35,153 nucleotides of DNA from NCBI GenBank assembly GCA_013202295.1, contig JABMRT010000172.1, forward strand, positions 1 through 35,153. Reading direction: 5' to 3'. Positions within the stretch are counted from its first letter, which is position 1. Each line of letters begins with the position of its first letter. The notes under the pieces were generated by a model. It worked only from the letters and a program-made list of their open reading frames with translations. It was not told the DNA's origin and did not search any database. Position numbers and translations under genes: made by a program. Origin of the DNA: Candidatus Zhuqueibacterota bacterium. GTDB lineage: Bacteria > Zhuqueibacterota > QNDG01 > JABMRT01. Positions 1 through 8,221 of this stretch are shown one piece after another.

Positions 1-161
1 AGGCTGAAAAGGCTAGTAGTGCTGCTGTGAAGAAATCTGCAAAAACTTCAGTTAAAAAACCAGCAGTCAAAAAGGCTGCGCCAAAGCAAGCTGGCACAAC
101 TATTGTGAAAGCTAAAGTGGCACCGAAGAAAAAAGCAGAATCGACCAAGGAAGAAGGATAA
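1..161 (+). CDS. rplU: Large ribosomal subunit protein L21, C-terminal tail (5' truncated by window)
   Basis: An open frame enters from the left edge and stops at TAA 159-161, three bases before the L27 start. The visible 52 residues are low complexity and very rich in Lys and Ala (repeated KK, KKP, KKA blocks). No globular L21 domain is visible because it lies outside the window. The call rests on position: rplU directly precedes rpmA in most bacteria, and L21 in several FCB-related phyla carries a basic Lys/Ala-rich C-terminal extension. The tail is probably disordered and may contact rRNA. Another Lys/Ala-rich protein upstream of rpmA cannot be excluded without the missing 5' part. Confidence 0.7.
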   Translation, partial: AEKASSAAVKKSAKTSVKKPAVKKAAPKQAGTTIVKAKVAPKKKAESTKEEG

Positions 162-164
162 ACC

Positions 165-413
165 ATGGCACATAAAAAAGGTGTAGGAAGTTCCAGGAAC
201 GGAAGAGACAGTAATGCTCAAAATTTGGGCGTGAAGCGATTTGGCGGTCAGCAAGTGACTGCAGGCAGTATTCTAATCCGTCAAAAAGGAACCAAATTTC
301 ATCCAGGTATGAATGTGGGTAAGGGTAAAGATGATACGTTATTCGCGAAGTCTGAGGGTCGAGTTGTGTTTGAAAAACTAAAGGGTCGTAAAGTGATTAG
401 CGTTTACGCTTAA
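165..413 (+). CDS. rpmA: Large ribosomal subunit protein L27
   Basis: An 82-residue protein of normal L27 length. It starts [16 protein letters not shown] and contains the family pattern [22 protein letters not shown] and a C-terminal [10 protein letters not shown]27 is a 50S protein whose N-terminal tail reaches the peptidyl-transferase centre. Here the N-terminus starts directly with the mature-type sequence, with no cleavable Firmicutes-type extension. The ATG lies three bases after the rplU stop and follows an AAGGA-like site (about 147-156), so the two genes are one transcription unit. A strong intrinsic terminator follows at 438-467. Confidence 0.97.
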   Translation: MAHKKGVGSSRNGRDSNAQNLGVKRFGGQQVTAGSILIRQKGTKFHPGMNVGKGKDDTLFAKSEGRVVFEKLKGRKVISVYA

Positions 414-437
414 CCTATCCAACTTATGAAATTGAAA

Positions 438-467
438 AGGGCTGCCATATAGGTAGCCCTTTTTTTA
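438..467 (+). terminator. Rho-independent terminator of rplU-rpmA
   Basis: Nine-base stem AGGGCTGCC (438-446) pairs with GGTAGCCCT (452-460) with one G-T wobble and a 5-base loop, followed by a run of seven T. It lies between the convergent rpmA and the kinase gene. The minus strand has a shorter T-rich tail after the same hairpin, so it may also stop leftward transcription. Confidence 0.88.
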
Positions 468-499
468 TGAGATGTTCCCCGGTAATATCCAATAAAAAA

Positions 500-2524
500 T
501 TACTGGGGAATGGGGGTGTCTAAAGTTTGACGAATGAGGCGAAGAATTTGACCTGTCATAAAAGGTTTGTGAATATATCCATTGAAACCATCTGGATGCT
601 TTTCTTCCGGGAGTTGTTCCTGATTGTGCCCGCTTGTGAGCAATGCTTTTACTTGAGGATCCATTTTACGGATTTGCGAGAGTGTTTCCCAGCCATTCAT
701 CTTTGGCATGACCATATCAAGAATCAATAAATCCACATGGCCCGCAGTGTCAAACAGTTCAATAGCTTCATTTCCGGTCGACGCAACCAAAACATTGTAT
801 CCAAAGCGCTCAAGCATGCGTTTTCCCATGCGCAGGATAATTTCTTCATCATCCACAATCATCAATGTCTCATTGCCGGAGGGCATGTTTGTCTCTTCAA
901 TTACATCATTGATGTTTGAGTTGTGATTCAACGAAGCGGGGAAGTGCAGTTCAAAAGTTGTGCCCTTGCCTAGTTCACTATCAACATTAATCATTCCATT
1001 GTGTGCTTCAACGACTTCTGCGGCGATTGATAATCCCAGCCCATGACCTTCATTTGTGGGCTTTGTAGTGAAGAAGGGTTTGAAAATATTATCCAGTGTC
1101 TCTTCATCAATGCCGCTGCCAGTATCTTTGATTCGAATTCTGACGTATAAACCCGGTTTTAGATAAAATTCATGTTCCAGGTCACTTTCAGTCAGAATTA
1201 AATTGTCACTTTCAACAATCAGTAGACCACCATCTGACATGGCATCACGTGCGTTGATACAAATATTGAGAAGCGCCTGCTGTATACGTGTGGCATTGGC
1301 TTCAATAATAGCAGTATCCGAGCAAAGCTCGGTCTTGATTTGTATTGATTTATCGATGGTTCGGGAAAGAAGTTTCAAGACTTCACGGATTGTATCATTG
1401 ACGTTCAATCCTTTAATCTGCACTTTGTCTTTTCGCGAAAATGTTAACAATTGTGCCGCAAGATCTCCTGCCTTTTGAGAAGCCTTGAGTATGGTTTGTA
1501 TGTCATCATAATGCGGGTTGTTCTCGCGCATGCTGGTTAAAACCAGAGAAGCGCACCCCATGATTCCGCCAATCAGATTGTTGAAGTCATGTGCGATTCC
1601 GCTGGCCAAAGTGCCCAGGACGCCAATTTTCTGTGCCTGCATTAGCTGTTGTTCGAGTTCATACCTTTCAGAAATGTCCTGCAATATGCCCTGATAGCCG
1701 AGATGTTTTTTATGGCTGTATCCAATCGGAGAAAGGGTTAGAAGAGCTGTAATTGATTGGCCTTGTGTCGGTGTGATGTGCACTTCAAGATTTCGGTAAT
1801 ATCCATATTTATTGAGCAGGTTAACAACGTTCTCTTTACTGGGATCATTTTCAATGTAAGCACACAAATTGGTATTCAGAACATTTTCCTCATCCGCTTC
1901 ACCAATCAAATCAAGAAATGCCCGGTTGGTTTCAGTGAGGAGCCCCTCGGGTGTGCAGGCGAATATTGGAAAGTTGGCCTGCTCGAGGAAATTCTGATAT
2001 TTATGCAGTGTGAAGTGGGATTCCCATTCAAGGCGATTGTTCTTAAGCGCACCTGTGATTAAATTACCAAATAATTGCATGGGTGCAACATTCTCATCCG
2101 ATTTCAGATCAATTTCCAGATCATTGAAAACAATTAAACCATAAGGCTTATTTGAAGAGTTTAAAGGAAGGGCGATGTGCTTGCCTGGGAGATGTGATTT
2201 CTTTGTGGATCCGGCAATAAGCGTGAATGGCAAGTCCGTAAAGGCCCAGTTCTTAGGAAGAAAGTCATGTGTCCTGGACTCCAGCTCTTGATATTCATCC
2301 CGATTCCAATCATGGGCGTGTAAGACTTTGAAAGAGTCATTGTCTTTGTAAAGAAATAACAATGCTCTCCTGAATGGAAAGGCTTTGCCGAAGAAATCAA
2401 AAGCGGTTTTTAATTTGTCAGATAATTCAATCGGTTCCTGAAGAATATGGCTGATCTTCCTCAGACCTGAAAAAATATCCTGACAATTTATACTGGAAGC
2501 TGTGTTTGGTTCCGGTCTCTGCAT
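500..2524 (-). CDS. Hybrid sensor histidine kinase (GAF-like, PAS, HisKA, HATPase, REC)
   Basis: 674 residues with no N-terminal membrane segment, so probably cytoplasmic. Order: GAF-like region about 20-165; PAS domain about 175-290 ending in a PAC-like GYQGILQDISER; dimerisation/phosphoacceptor box ASGIAHDFNNLI with His312; ATPase domain with N-box NICINARDAM (420-429), G1 DTGSGID (467-473) and G2 GHGLGLSI (493-500); C-terminal receiver with acidic pair Asp558-Asp559, phosphoacceptor Asp603 (ILDMVMP) and Lys653 (IHKPF). All residues needed for autophosphorylation and phosphorelay are present. The HDFNN box is typical of the HisKA subfamily found in PAS-rich soluble kinases. The ATG is supported by AGGAG (complement of 2533-2537) eight bases upstream. 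No output regulator lies beside it, so its partner must be encoded elsewhere. Confidence 0.93.
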   Translation of the reverse strand: MQRPEPNTASSINCQDIFSGLRKISHILQEPIELSDKLKTAFDFFGKAFPFRRALLFLYKDNDSFKVLHAHDWNRDEYQELESRTHDFLPKNWAFTDLPFTLIAGSTKKSHLPGKHIALPLNSSNKPYGLIVFNDLEIDLKSDENVAPMQLFGNLITGALKNNRLEWESHFTLHKYQNFLEQANFPIFACTPEGLLTETNRAFLDLIGEADEENVLNTNLCAYIENDPSKENVVNLLNKYGYYRNLEVHITPTQGQSITALLTLSPIGYSHKKHLGYQGILQDISERYELEQQLMQAQKIGVLGTLASGIAHDFNNLIGGIMGCASLVLTSMRENNPHYDDIQTILKASQKAGDLAAQLLTFSRKDKVQIKGLNVNDTIREVLKLLSRTIDKSIQIKTELCSDTAIIEANATRIQQALLNICINARDAMSDGGLLIVESDNLILTESDLEHEFYLKPGLYVRIRIKDTGSGIDEETLDNIFKPFFTTKPTNEGHGLGLSIAAEVVEAHNGMINVDSELGKGTTFELHFPASLNHNSNINDVIEETNMPSGNETLMIVDDEEIILRMGKRMLERFGYNVLVASTGNEAIELFDTAGHVDLLILDMVMPKMNGWETLSQIRKMDPQVKALLTSGHNQEQLPEEKHPDGFNGYIHKPFMTGQILRLIRQTLDTPIPQ

Positions 2525-2925
2525 GCTACGTGCTCCTGCCCTCTAAACGCCGTTGTTGTCTCAGATGAACTGGCTTGATGATATTCTTTTTGCCGACTTA
2601 TGGACCACCTGAAGTTTCATTTTGCAAGAGGTGTTTCCTCTTTGAAAGAGTTCTATCAGACAGCCATTGCTACTAATACAATTGAAATACGTTCTCTTTT
2701 GAACCTGAATTTTACATTTCTGTAATCCTTATGTCGTTCATGCAAATAATATACCGTTTTTAAGGAATAGCAGAAAATAATCCCGACATATATATAGAAG
2801 AAGACTTGAATTTGTAATATTTCTGTTGTAATATGCTTTTACTCGGTTGGAGCGAAGGAACTTTCAAGAGTACAATAAGTAAAAATCCATATACAAGAAG
2901 ATTCATTTTATGGAAGGCTTGAGAG
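2525..2925. other. 401-bp divergent intergenic region
   Basis: AT-rich spacer between the minus-strand kinase and the plus-strand lipoprotein. It must carry promoters in both directions. I see one good plus-strand promoter candidate (2806-2834) and no convincing ORF, tRNA or repeat. No clear minus-strand -35/-10 pair could be picked for the kinase. Confidence 0.6.
2806..2834 (+). promoter_or_regulatory. Candidate sigma-70 promoter for the 2926 lipoprotein gene
   Basis: TTGAAT (2806-2811), a 17-bp spacer and TAATAT (2829-2834). This would give a 5' leader of about 85 nt before the ATG at 2926. Spacing is ideal and both hexamers are near consensus, but the region is AT-rich, so chance matches are possible. 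Confidence 0.4.
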
Positions 2926-3768
2926 ATGAAGAATAAAGTCCTGCTTGTTTTAACAGGTGCCATTTTTATCGCGCTGCTCACTTCAGGATGTTATACTGTC
3001 GTGATGATTCCATCATCATCAAACAATACGACATCTTATGATGAAGAATACAGTGATGCTGAATATGACGCATACTATGAAAACGACAGTAGTAGCCAGG
3101 TCGTCAATAAATACTACATCTCTGGCGGCTGCTATTATGGATTTGATCCGTTCTATGCATCGCCTTACTGGTATCACTACTCATATGATTGGCGCTTCTC
3201 AACCTATGATCCCTGGTATTGGAATTCGTGGCCGTATTACGGAGGGCAAAGCGCCTACTTTATGTACAATCCGGGATATTATTATCCTCCAGGATATTAT
3301 TCTGATCCCTATTATAGCTGGTATGGATACAATTCGCCTGAACCTTATGGGAGACGTCAGTTTGAGAGACGTGACCGTGTTCTCGCGGGAGACAGGTCCA
3401 ATTCACCGGTTTCTTCCTCCTCTGATAGAGTGGGTACATCTCGCAGCATTGGTTTGTCCAGCCGACCGGTCAGTCCCGGATCACGAGTTCGTGATGGGCA
3501 GAGCGCTTCATCCAGTAAACGCGGTATCGGAACACGCACACCCTCAGGCAATAGCACGCGAAGTCCCTCGCCCACACGTGTTCGATCTGGATCTTCCGGC
3601 AGTTCGAAAAGTCGACCGGCAGGGTCATCCACGCAAGGCAGAAAAACATCCAAACCTTCTTCATCGCGTGTGCGTAGCGGATCATCCAGTGGTTCTTCGA
3701 GTAGTGGCAGCTCTGGGTCCAGCAGTTCCGGTTCTAGCAATCGTAGTGGAGGTCGGCGTTCAAGGTGA
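2926..3768 (+). CDS. Tyr-rich / Ser-Arg-rich lipoprotein, unknown function
   Basis: 280 residues. The N-terminus is a lipoprotein signal: basic start, hydrophobic core and lipobox LTSGC with Cys22. Residues about 36-60 are acidic. Residues about 60-142 are exceptionally rich in Tyr, Trp, Gly and Pro (for example NPGYYYPPGYYSDPYYSWYG). From about 145 to the end the protein is basic and of low complexity, dominated by Ser, Arg and Gly, with the block RVRSGSS occurring twice (218-224 and 248-254) before a Ser/Gly run. I recognise no enzymatic domain. The composition suggests a surface lipoprotein with a disordered, possibly aggregating or polymer-binding tail. The next gene, an outer membrane protein, starts 14 bases after the stop, so the two are probably co-transcribed. 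Confidence 0.8.
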   Translation: MKNKVLLVLTGAIFIALLTSGCYTVVMIPSSSNNTTSYDEEYSDAEYDAYYENDSSSQVVNKYYISGGCYYGFDPFYASPYWYHYSYDWRFSTYDPWYWNSWPYYGGQSAYFMYNPGYYYPPGYYSDPYYSWYGYNSPEPYGRRQFERRDRVLAGDRSNSPVSSSSDRVGTSRSIGLSSRPVSPGSRVRDGQSASSSKRGIGTRTPSGNSTRSPSPTRVRSGSSGSSKSRPAGSSTQGRKTSKPSSSRVRSGSSSGSSSSGSSGSSSSGSSNRSGGRRSR

Positions 3769-3782
3769 TTATGGAGGTTTCA

Positions 3783-5078
3783 ATGACTAAAAAGTATTTT
3801 CTGAATATTGTGACTATTTTTCTTTTCCCAATTTATGTGACCGCGCAAAGTGTGCCGTTTGTGTGGGGGCATGCCTGGAGTACAGGAAACGCGGCTTCTG
3901 CTATGGGCGGGGCTTTCTCAGGTTTGGCCAACGATTATTCGGCCCTGTATTATAATCCGGCTGGTTTGGGACAGATTGAAAAGATTGAGATCGGAGGAAG
4001 TTTTTCCAATCTCTCCATTAATGAGGATGTTGTTTATCTTGCGCAGAGGGGAAGTGAAACATCCTCTTATATTAAGTTGGATGCATTTGGAATTGCCGTA
4101 CCCGTTCCCACGAGTCGAGGCAGTATGGTTTTCGGTCTCAGCTACAATCGGATCCGTCAATTTGATCAGTCCTTTCATGTGAGTCGATTCATGAATGAAT
4201 GGGCTCCGGATTACTCGGCCATGTGGGATCAATCCCGTATGGAAGAGGGAGGGCTGAGCAATACTTCATTGGGTGGATCCGTTGAAGTGGCTCCTGGATT
4301 GTATCTTGGCGGCGCTTTTCATTTCTGGGGAGGTGAAGACGATTATACCTGGCATTTTGAAGAACAGAATCCCTTTTTTGCCGGGATAGATGGTGATGTG
4401 GCCGATTCAACCTCTACAGAACGCGTTCTCACAAAATTCAGCGGGATTAATTTCTCCTTCAGTACACTGTATAAATTGAATGATTTTTTTCAGTTCGGAC
4501 TTCTGGTTCGCACCCCCATTACATTAAAAGCTGAAGAAGAGTGGGACTGGACCTATGGTTATGTATGGGACGACGGATATTCAGAATTCTATTCTGAAGG
4601 TTCCTATCTGTTTGATTATAAAATTCAATATCCCTGGACGATTCGCGGTGGATTCGCCGTAGCTCAGGGTCCAATTACTCTGGTGGCCGATGCAGAAATC
4701 AAAAATTACAGTCAAATGAAATATAAAAGTGAGCCTCCAGAGGGTGGATCGGTCGGTGAGGCCAATATCACATTGAAGCGGACTTATCGCGATGTGATTG
4801 ACTATTCCATTGGAGCACAAATTCGCATACCCAAAACACCGATTTCAATTCTTGGCGGTTATGCACGCAATCAGGCGCCCTATGAAAACGCAGCAGATGG
4901 AGAAGATCGTACTGTGTTGTCCGGGGGATTTCAGGCAGCTCTGAACGCAGAGATGAGCCTGACTGTTTCATATGTCCTAACCGATTGGGAGTCAGCTACC
5001 TGGGGTGAAGCGGGATATATCATCACGGAAACCATCGAGGCATCACGCCTGCTGATCTCTTTTCAGTATCAGATGTAA
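3783..5078 (+). CDS. Outer membrane protein, OmpP1/FadL/PorV-like family
   Basis: 431 residues from ATG 3783, which is preceded by GGAGG (3773-3777) at five-base spacing. An in-frame GTG at 3765 and ATG at 3771 lie upstream but lack this site. Residues 1-20 form a signal peptide (MTKKYFLNIVTIFLF...TAQ). The mature N-terminus has the diagnostic stretch with AMGGAF, GLANDYSALYYNPAGLG, shared by FadL/TodX, UPF0164 and PorV-type proteins. The rest alternates aromatic and polar residues as in beta strands and ends in an aromatic-containing strand (LLISFQYQM). Family members form outer membrane barrels for hydrophobic solute uptake or, for PorV, shuttle type IX secretion substrates. Nothing here decides between these roles. 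It is linked to the preceding lipoprotein gene. Confidence 0.85.
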   Translation: MTKKYFLNIVTIFLFPIYVTAQSVPFVWGHAWSTGNAASAMGGAFSGLANDYSALYYNPAGLGQIEKIEIGGSFSNLSINEDVVYLAQRGSETSSYIKLDAFGIAVPVPTSRGSMVFGLSYNRIRQFDQSFHVSRFMNEWAPDYSAMWDQSRMEEGGLSNTSLGGSVEVAPGLYLGGAFHFWGGEDDYTWHFEEQNPFFAGIDGDVADSTSTERVLTKFSGINFSFSTLYKLNDFFQFGLLVRTPITLKAEEEWDWTYGYVWDDGYSEFYSEGSYLFDYKIQYPWTIRGGFAVAQGPITLVADAEIKNYSQMKYKSEPPEGGSVGEANITLKRTYRDVIDYSIGAQIRIPKTPISILGGYARNQAPYENAADGEDRTVLSGGFQAALNAEMSLTVSYVLTDWESATWGEAGYIITETIEASRLLISFQYQM

Positions 5079-5104
5079 TTCCCAAAATAGAATTGATATA
5101 GAGG

Positions 5105-5134
5105 GACCTGTCCCAATTCGGATGCAGGTCTTTT
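5105..5134 (+). terminator. Probable intrinsic terminator after the FadL-like gene
   Basis: GACCTG (5105-5110) pairs with CAGGTC (5125-5130). TCC (5111-5113) can extend the stem by pairing with GGA (5120-5122) around a two-base bulge. TTTTCT follows at once. The stem is modest, so confidence is moderate. Confidence 0.5.
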
Positions 5135-5159
5135 CTAATTAAAATAGCCGTAAATTCGC

Positions 5160-5188
5160 TTGACATTCAATCCTTTTTCCTTTATTTT
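5160..5188 (+). promoter_or_regulatory. Candidate promoter for the 5236 gene
   Basis: Perfect TTGACA at 5160-5165, a 17-bp pyrimidine-rich spacer and a weak TATTTT at 5183-5188. The perfect -35 and its place just after a terminator support it. The -10 assignment is uncertain. Confidence 0.4.
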
Positions 5189-5235
5189 TTACTAAAGTAA
5201 ACCGTCACGCCTTCCGTATGTAAGGAGACTTTGCG

Positions 5236-5988
5236 ATGCGTTTATCCCGATATTTAATTGTTCCATTCCTGTTTTCCGTAATCGCTGTATGGGCTCAACC
5301 TGGAGCATTGGATTTGGGGCAGCTTATGGATGTTCCAGTTGCACGTACGCTGGCTCAAGGTGAATTTACGGCTGAATTACGTATTTATCCCAATGGCGGA
5401 TTACTTTCATCTATCTTAATCGGATTGACAGATCGATTTGGCCTCGGCGTCTCATATGGAGGCGAAAATATTATCGGCATCGGCAAGCCGAATATGAACC
5501 CTCGGCCGTGTGTGCATGTGCAATATCTTATATTTGACGAGCAGTTTTTGTCACCCTCTGTTGTGATAGGATTTCAATCTCAAGGTTACGGTGGATTTAA
5601 TAAAACATTTCAGCGTTTTGCTGTGAAATCAAAAGGATTTTACGCTGTAGCGAGTAAAAATACGGCTTTTCTTGGCGGGCTCGGATTGCATGTCGGGGCG
5701 AATTATAGTTTCGAATATGAAGACGGAGATGAGAATGTGAATGCATTTATCGGTTGCCATAAATGGATCAATCCTGAACTTGTGGTCATGTGTGAATATG
5801 ATGCAGCGATTAACGATAACAGTGACAATGCAATTGGGTCTGGTAAGGGATACCTCAATGCGGGCGTACGATGGTCATTTGTGCAGCGCTTCTTTATAGA
5901 ATTCTCATGGAAGAACATCCTTGAGAATCGTGACAATGTTCCTGGCAGCAGCCGGGAAGTCAAACTGATTTATCTGGCCCACCTATAA
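5236..5988 (+). CDS. Secreted beta-barrel-like protein of unknown function
   Basis: 250 residues starting with a clear signal peptide (MRLSRYLIVPFLFSVIAVWA, cleaved before QPGALD). The ATG follows AAGGAGA at 5222-5228. The mature part carries repeated short amphipathic segments such as LSSILIGLTDRFGLGVSYGG, SVVIGFQSQGYGG, LGLHVGANYSFEYE and VRWSFVQRFFIEFSWKN. These read as antiparallel outer membrane strands with turns. The stretch after the signal (DVPVARTLAQGEFTAELRIYPNGG) resembles hypothetical outer membrane proteins of the YjbH-like type, but I cannot assign a family firmly. It is flanked by an upstream terminator and by the argR promoter, so it is probably monocistronic. Confidence 0.75.
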   Translation: MRLSRYLIVPFLFSVIAVWAQPGALDLGQLMDVPVARTLAQGEFTAELRIYPNGGLLSSILIGLTDRFGLGVSYGGENIIGIGKPNMNPRPCVHVQYLIFDEQFLSPSVVIGFQSQGYGGFNKTFQRFAVKSKGFYAVASKNTAFLGGLGLHVGANYSFEYEDGDENVNAFIGCHKWINPELVVMCEYDAAINDNSDNAIGSGKGYLNAGVRWSFVQRFFIEFSWKNILENRDNVPGSSREVKLIYLAHL

Positions 5989-6058
5989 TGATACAAACGA
6001 TCCGGAGAATTCAAATACTTCATCATGTTTGAATGTGTCTTATTGATTCACATGAATA

Positions 6059-6087
6059 TTGCCTATTGCGGGTATTGTTTTTATAAA
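6059..6087 (+). promoter_or_regulatory. Candidate argR promoter with ArgR-like half sites upstream
   Basis: TTGCCT (6059-6064), a 17-bp spacer and TATAAA (6082-6087). Just upstream lie TGAAT (6030-6034), ATTCA (6046-6050) and TGAAT (6053-6057), which match ArgR half sites but not at canonical spacing. Autoregulation of argR is common in the family; here it is only suggested. Confidence 0.45.
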
Positions 6088-6164
6088 AAAGATTTCCTAT
6101 ATTCATTAAGTAATCTCGATTTATCCGTATTTCCAAGTTAATCCGGATTGAAGGGAGCCAAATC

Positions 6165-6626
6165 ATGGGTAAAAAAAATCGCCATTTTCATATTCTGAAA
6201 CTCATCGAATCCGTGAATGTGGAATCCCAACAGGCCATGCTTGACGAATTGAGCAGCCAGAATATTGAGATCAGCCAATCTACTTTATCAAAAGATCTTA
6301 AAGAGCTCGGTATAATCAAAATTCGAGGCAAGGAAGGGCGCTTCCGGTTTGTGCAAACCAAAGAGCGTGAACTATTTCATGTCGGATTAATGTTGAAAAA
6401 AGAACTCCTGGACTTTCTGACAGATAGTATTCTTGTTCAAAACTTCCTCGTTCTAAAAACCGTATCCGGCAATGCATCCGGGTTGGCAAAATGTCTTGAT
6501 GAAATCGGATGGAAAGAGATTGTGGGCTCGGTTGCTGGCGACGACACGATCCTGGTGATTACTCAGAATGAGCAGGATGCCAAATCGGTCATGTCCCGCC
6601 TGGATGAAATTATTTCATCGCGTTAA
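6165..6626 (+). CDS. argR: Arginine repressor
   Basis: 153 residues, the usual ArgR length. The N-terminal winged helix-turn-helix covers about 1-70, with recognition-helix pattern SQSTLSKDLKELG (37-49) followed by IIKIRGKEGRFRF. The C-terminal oligomerisation and arginine-binding domain has SGNASGLAKCLDE (101-113) and GSVAGDDTILVI (121-132). Asp126 and Asp127 correspond to the paired acidic residues that contact arginine in characterised hexamers. ArgR binds TGAAT-N4-ATTCA boxes when arginine is abundant and represses biosynthetic genes. Its gene lies 245 bp before argG, whose promoter contains a near-perfect ArgR box. A GGGAG site at about 6152 serves the ATG. Confidence 0.95.
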   Translation: MGKKNRHFHILKLIESVNVESQQAMLDELSSQNIEISQSTLSKDLKELGIIKIRGKEGRFRFVQTKERELFHVGLMLKKELLDFLTDSILVQNFLVLKTVSGNASGLAKCLDEIGWKEIVGSVAGDDTILVITQNEQDAKSVMSRLDEIISSR

Positions 6627-6683
6627 TTCAGCCATTAAAATGGTTCAAATAAATATTTCCCCTTCCTCCTCGCAATAGGAACT

Positions 6684-6710
6684 TGAATCAATAAATTATT
6701 GAATATATTC
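6684..6710. promoter_or_regulatory. Palindromic AT-rich element upstream of argG, possible auxiliary ArgR site
   Basis: TCAATAA (6688-6694) and TTATTGA (6696-6702) form a perfect 15-bp palindrome around one A. It overlaps GAATATATTC (6701-6710), itself a perfect 10-bp palindrome. TGAAT half sites lie at 6684-6688 and 6700-6704. None has the canonical four-base gap, so the site is a weaker ArgR candidate than 6773-6786. It has no T tract and is unlikely to be a terminator for argR. Confidence 0.35.
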
Positions 6711-6765
6711 CATTGGTTCTTCTGAGATCCTTCCTTGGAACGAAATTATTTCAGGCTAAAATTTC

Positions 6766-6794
6766 TTGACATTGAATATTTATTAATTTATATT
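6766..6794 (+). promoter_or_regulatory. argG promoter with embedded ArgR box
   Basis: Consensus TTGACA (6766-6771), exactly 17 bp, then TATATT (6789-6794). Within the spacer, 6773-6786 reads TGAATATTTATTAA. This matches the ArgR box TGAAT-WWWW-ATTCA at every defined position except one (A for C in the second half site). A repressor bound there would block RNA polymerase directly. With argR as the preceding gene, this is a strong case for arginine-responsive repression of argG. Confidence 0.75.
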
Positions 6795-6871
6795 TAGTGG
6801 TTCGAAGAACGAAACACTCACGACTCAAATTTATCTGATATTTTATTGATAATTGTAATGGAGATATAAAG

Positions 6872-8131
6872 ATGATTTCAAAGGTTCAGAAAGTTGTTCT
6901 GGCCTATTCCGGGGGGCTTGACACTTCAATCATTATTCCCTGGCTGAAGGAGAATTATGGTTGTGAAGTTATCTGCTATACAGGCAACGTCGGCCAGGAT
7001 AATGAGCTTGAAGGTTTGGAAGAGAAAGCAATCGCTTCAGGAGCGAGCAAAATTTATATTGAAGATTTGCGGGAAGAATTCATTGAAGATTATATTTTTC
7101 CGACTATAAAAGCCGGAGCGATCTATGAAGGACGTTATTTGTTGGGTTCGGCACTTTCTCGTCCCATAATTGCAAAACATATGGTTCAAATCGCGGAAAA
7201 AGAAAATGCAGACGCACTGTCCCATGGGTGCACTGGTAAAGGCAATGATCAGGTTCGATTTGAATTGACATTCAAGGCCATGAACCCAAAACTCCGTGTA
7301 ATTGCCCCCTGGCGTGAGTGGGATATCCGATCCAGAGAACAGGCAATTGCCTATGCAGAAAAATACAATATACCCCTGACTGTCTCCAAAGAAAAAATTT
7401 ATAGCAATGATGCTAACTTATGGCATAGATCAAGCGAAGGCGGTGTCCTTGAAGATCCATGGGCTGAACCACCGGATAATGTGTTTGAAGTTGTGATATT
7501 ACCCGAAAACGCACCCGACACCGCAGAATTTATTGAAATTGAGTTTGAAAAAGGGATTCCCATCGGATTGAACGGCAAGCGTCTTTCGCCCTTGGATTTT
7601 ATGCTGCAACTCAATACGACTGCATCCCGGCATGGAATCGGGGTAGTAGATATGGTAGAGAACCGGCTGGTTGGAATTAAATCACGCGGCGTTTATGAAA
7701 CACCCGGTGGAACTTTACTTTATCAGGCACACCGTGAAATAGAGAGTCTGGTACTGGATGCGGATACAATGCATTTTAAAGAATCAATTGCACCGCGTTA
7801 CGCTGAACTGGTTTATTATGGCAAGTGGTTTACGCCTCTGCGTCTGGCTCTGGATGGTTTTGTGGAGCAAACACAGAAGCATGTCACAGGGACTGCGCGC
7901 TTGAAACTCTATAAAGGCAATGCCATTGCAGTCGGTCGAAAATCACCCTTCTCGCTTTACCGTGAAGATTATGCAACTTTTGGTGAAGATGATGTGTATG
8001 ATCAAAAAGATGCTGAAGGATTCATCAACTGCTTTGGCCTTCCATTGAAAGTCAGGGCCATGCTCAAGCTCAATGGCACGGGTGCTTCAGATTATGAAAA
8101 ACCGGATTATTCCAAGTTTAAAAGAGATTGA
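6872..8131 (+). CDS. argG: Argininosuccinate synthase
   Basis: 419 residues, slightly longer than the roughly 400 of many homologues. It joins citrulline and aspartate with ATP to give argininosuccinate, the penultimate step of arginine synthesis, in the cytoplasm. The PP-loop ATP site AYSGGLDTS is at 11-19. Downstream family motifs include the [12 protein letters not shown] region, [15 protein letters not shown] (substrate and ATP contacts), and [15 protein letters not shown] with the following LEDPW. The ATG follows GGAGAT. It is transcribed from its own promoter with an ArgR box and ends in a G/C-rich terminator at 8158-8192. No other arginine gene (argH, argB, argF) lies in the window. 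Confidence 0.97.
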   Translation: MISKVQKVVLAYSGGLDTSIIIPWLKENYGCEVICYTGNVGQDNELEGLEEKAIASGASKIYIEDLREEFIEDYIFPTIKAGAIYEGRYLLGSALSRPIIAKHMVQIAEKENADALSHGCTGKGNDQVRFELTFKAMNPKLRVIAPWREWDIRSREQAIAYAEKYNIPLTVSKEKIYSNDANLWHRSSEGGVLEDPWAEPPDNVFEVVILPENAPDTAEFIEIEFEKGIPIGLNGKRLSPLDFMLQLNTTASRHGIGVVDMVENRLVGIKSRGVYETPGGTLLYQAHREIESLVLDADTMHFKESIAPRYAELVYYGKWFTPLRLALDGFVEQTQKHVTGTARLKLYKGNAIAVGRKSPFSLYREDYATFGEDDVYDQKDAEGFINCFGLPLKVRAMLKLNGTGASDYEKPDYSKFKRD

Positions 8132-8157
8132 TACCATCTCACCACATGCAAAACAGG

Positions 8158-8192
8158 CCCCCGTAAAGGAACATTGCGGGGGTTTACTTTTT
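8158..8192 (+). terminator. Intrinsic terminator after argG
   Basis: CCCCCG (8158-8163) pairs perfectly with CGGGGG (8177-8182) over a 13-base loop, followed by TTTACTTTTT. It separates argG from the histidinol-phosphatase gene. Confidence 0.75.
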
Positions 8193-8221
8193 CAAAAACC
8201 AAATTGCGATAAAATAGCCCA

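Noticed and set aside
3357-3740. Minus-strand frame rich in Leu, Glu and Pro opposite the Ser/Arg tail of the lipoprotein
   Set aside because: It is the antisense reading of a low-complexity Ser/Arg region. It has no ribosome site and no recognisable domain.
3038-3790. Long plus-strand frame overlapping the lipoprotein gene
   Set aside because: It is an alternate frame of the repetitive Tyr/Ser-rich gene, with no signal or domain. The lipobox-bearing frame is clearly the coding one.
6630-6645. Small hairpin (GCCATT/AATGGT) after argR as a terminator
   Set aside because: The stem is only about six pairs and no T tract follows.
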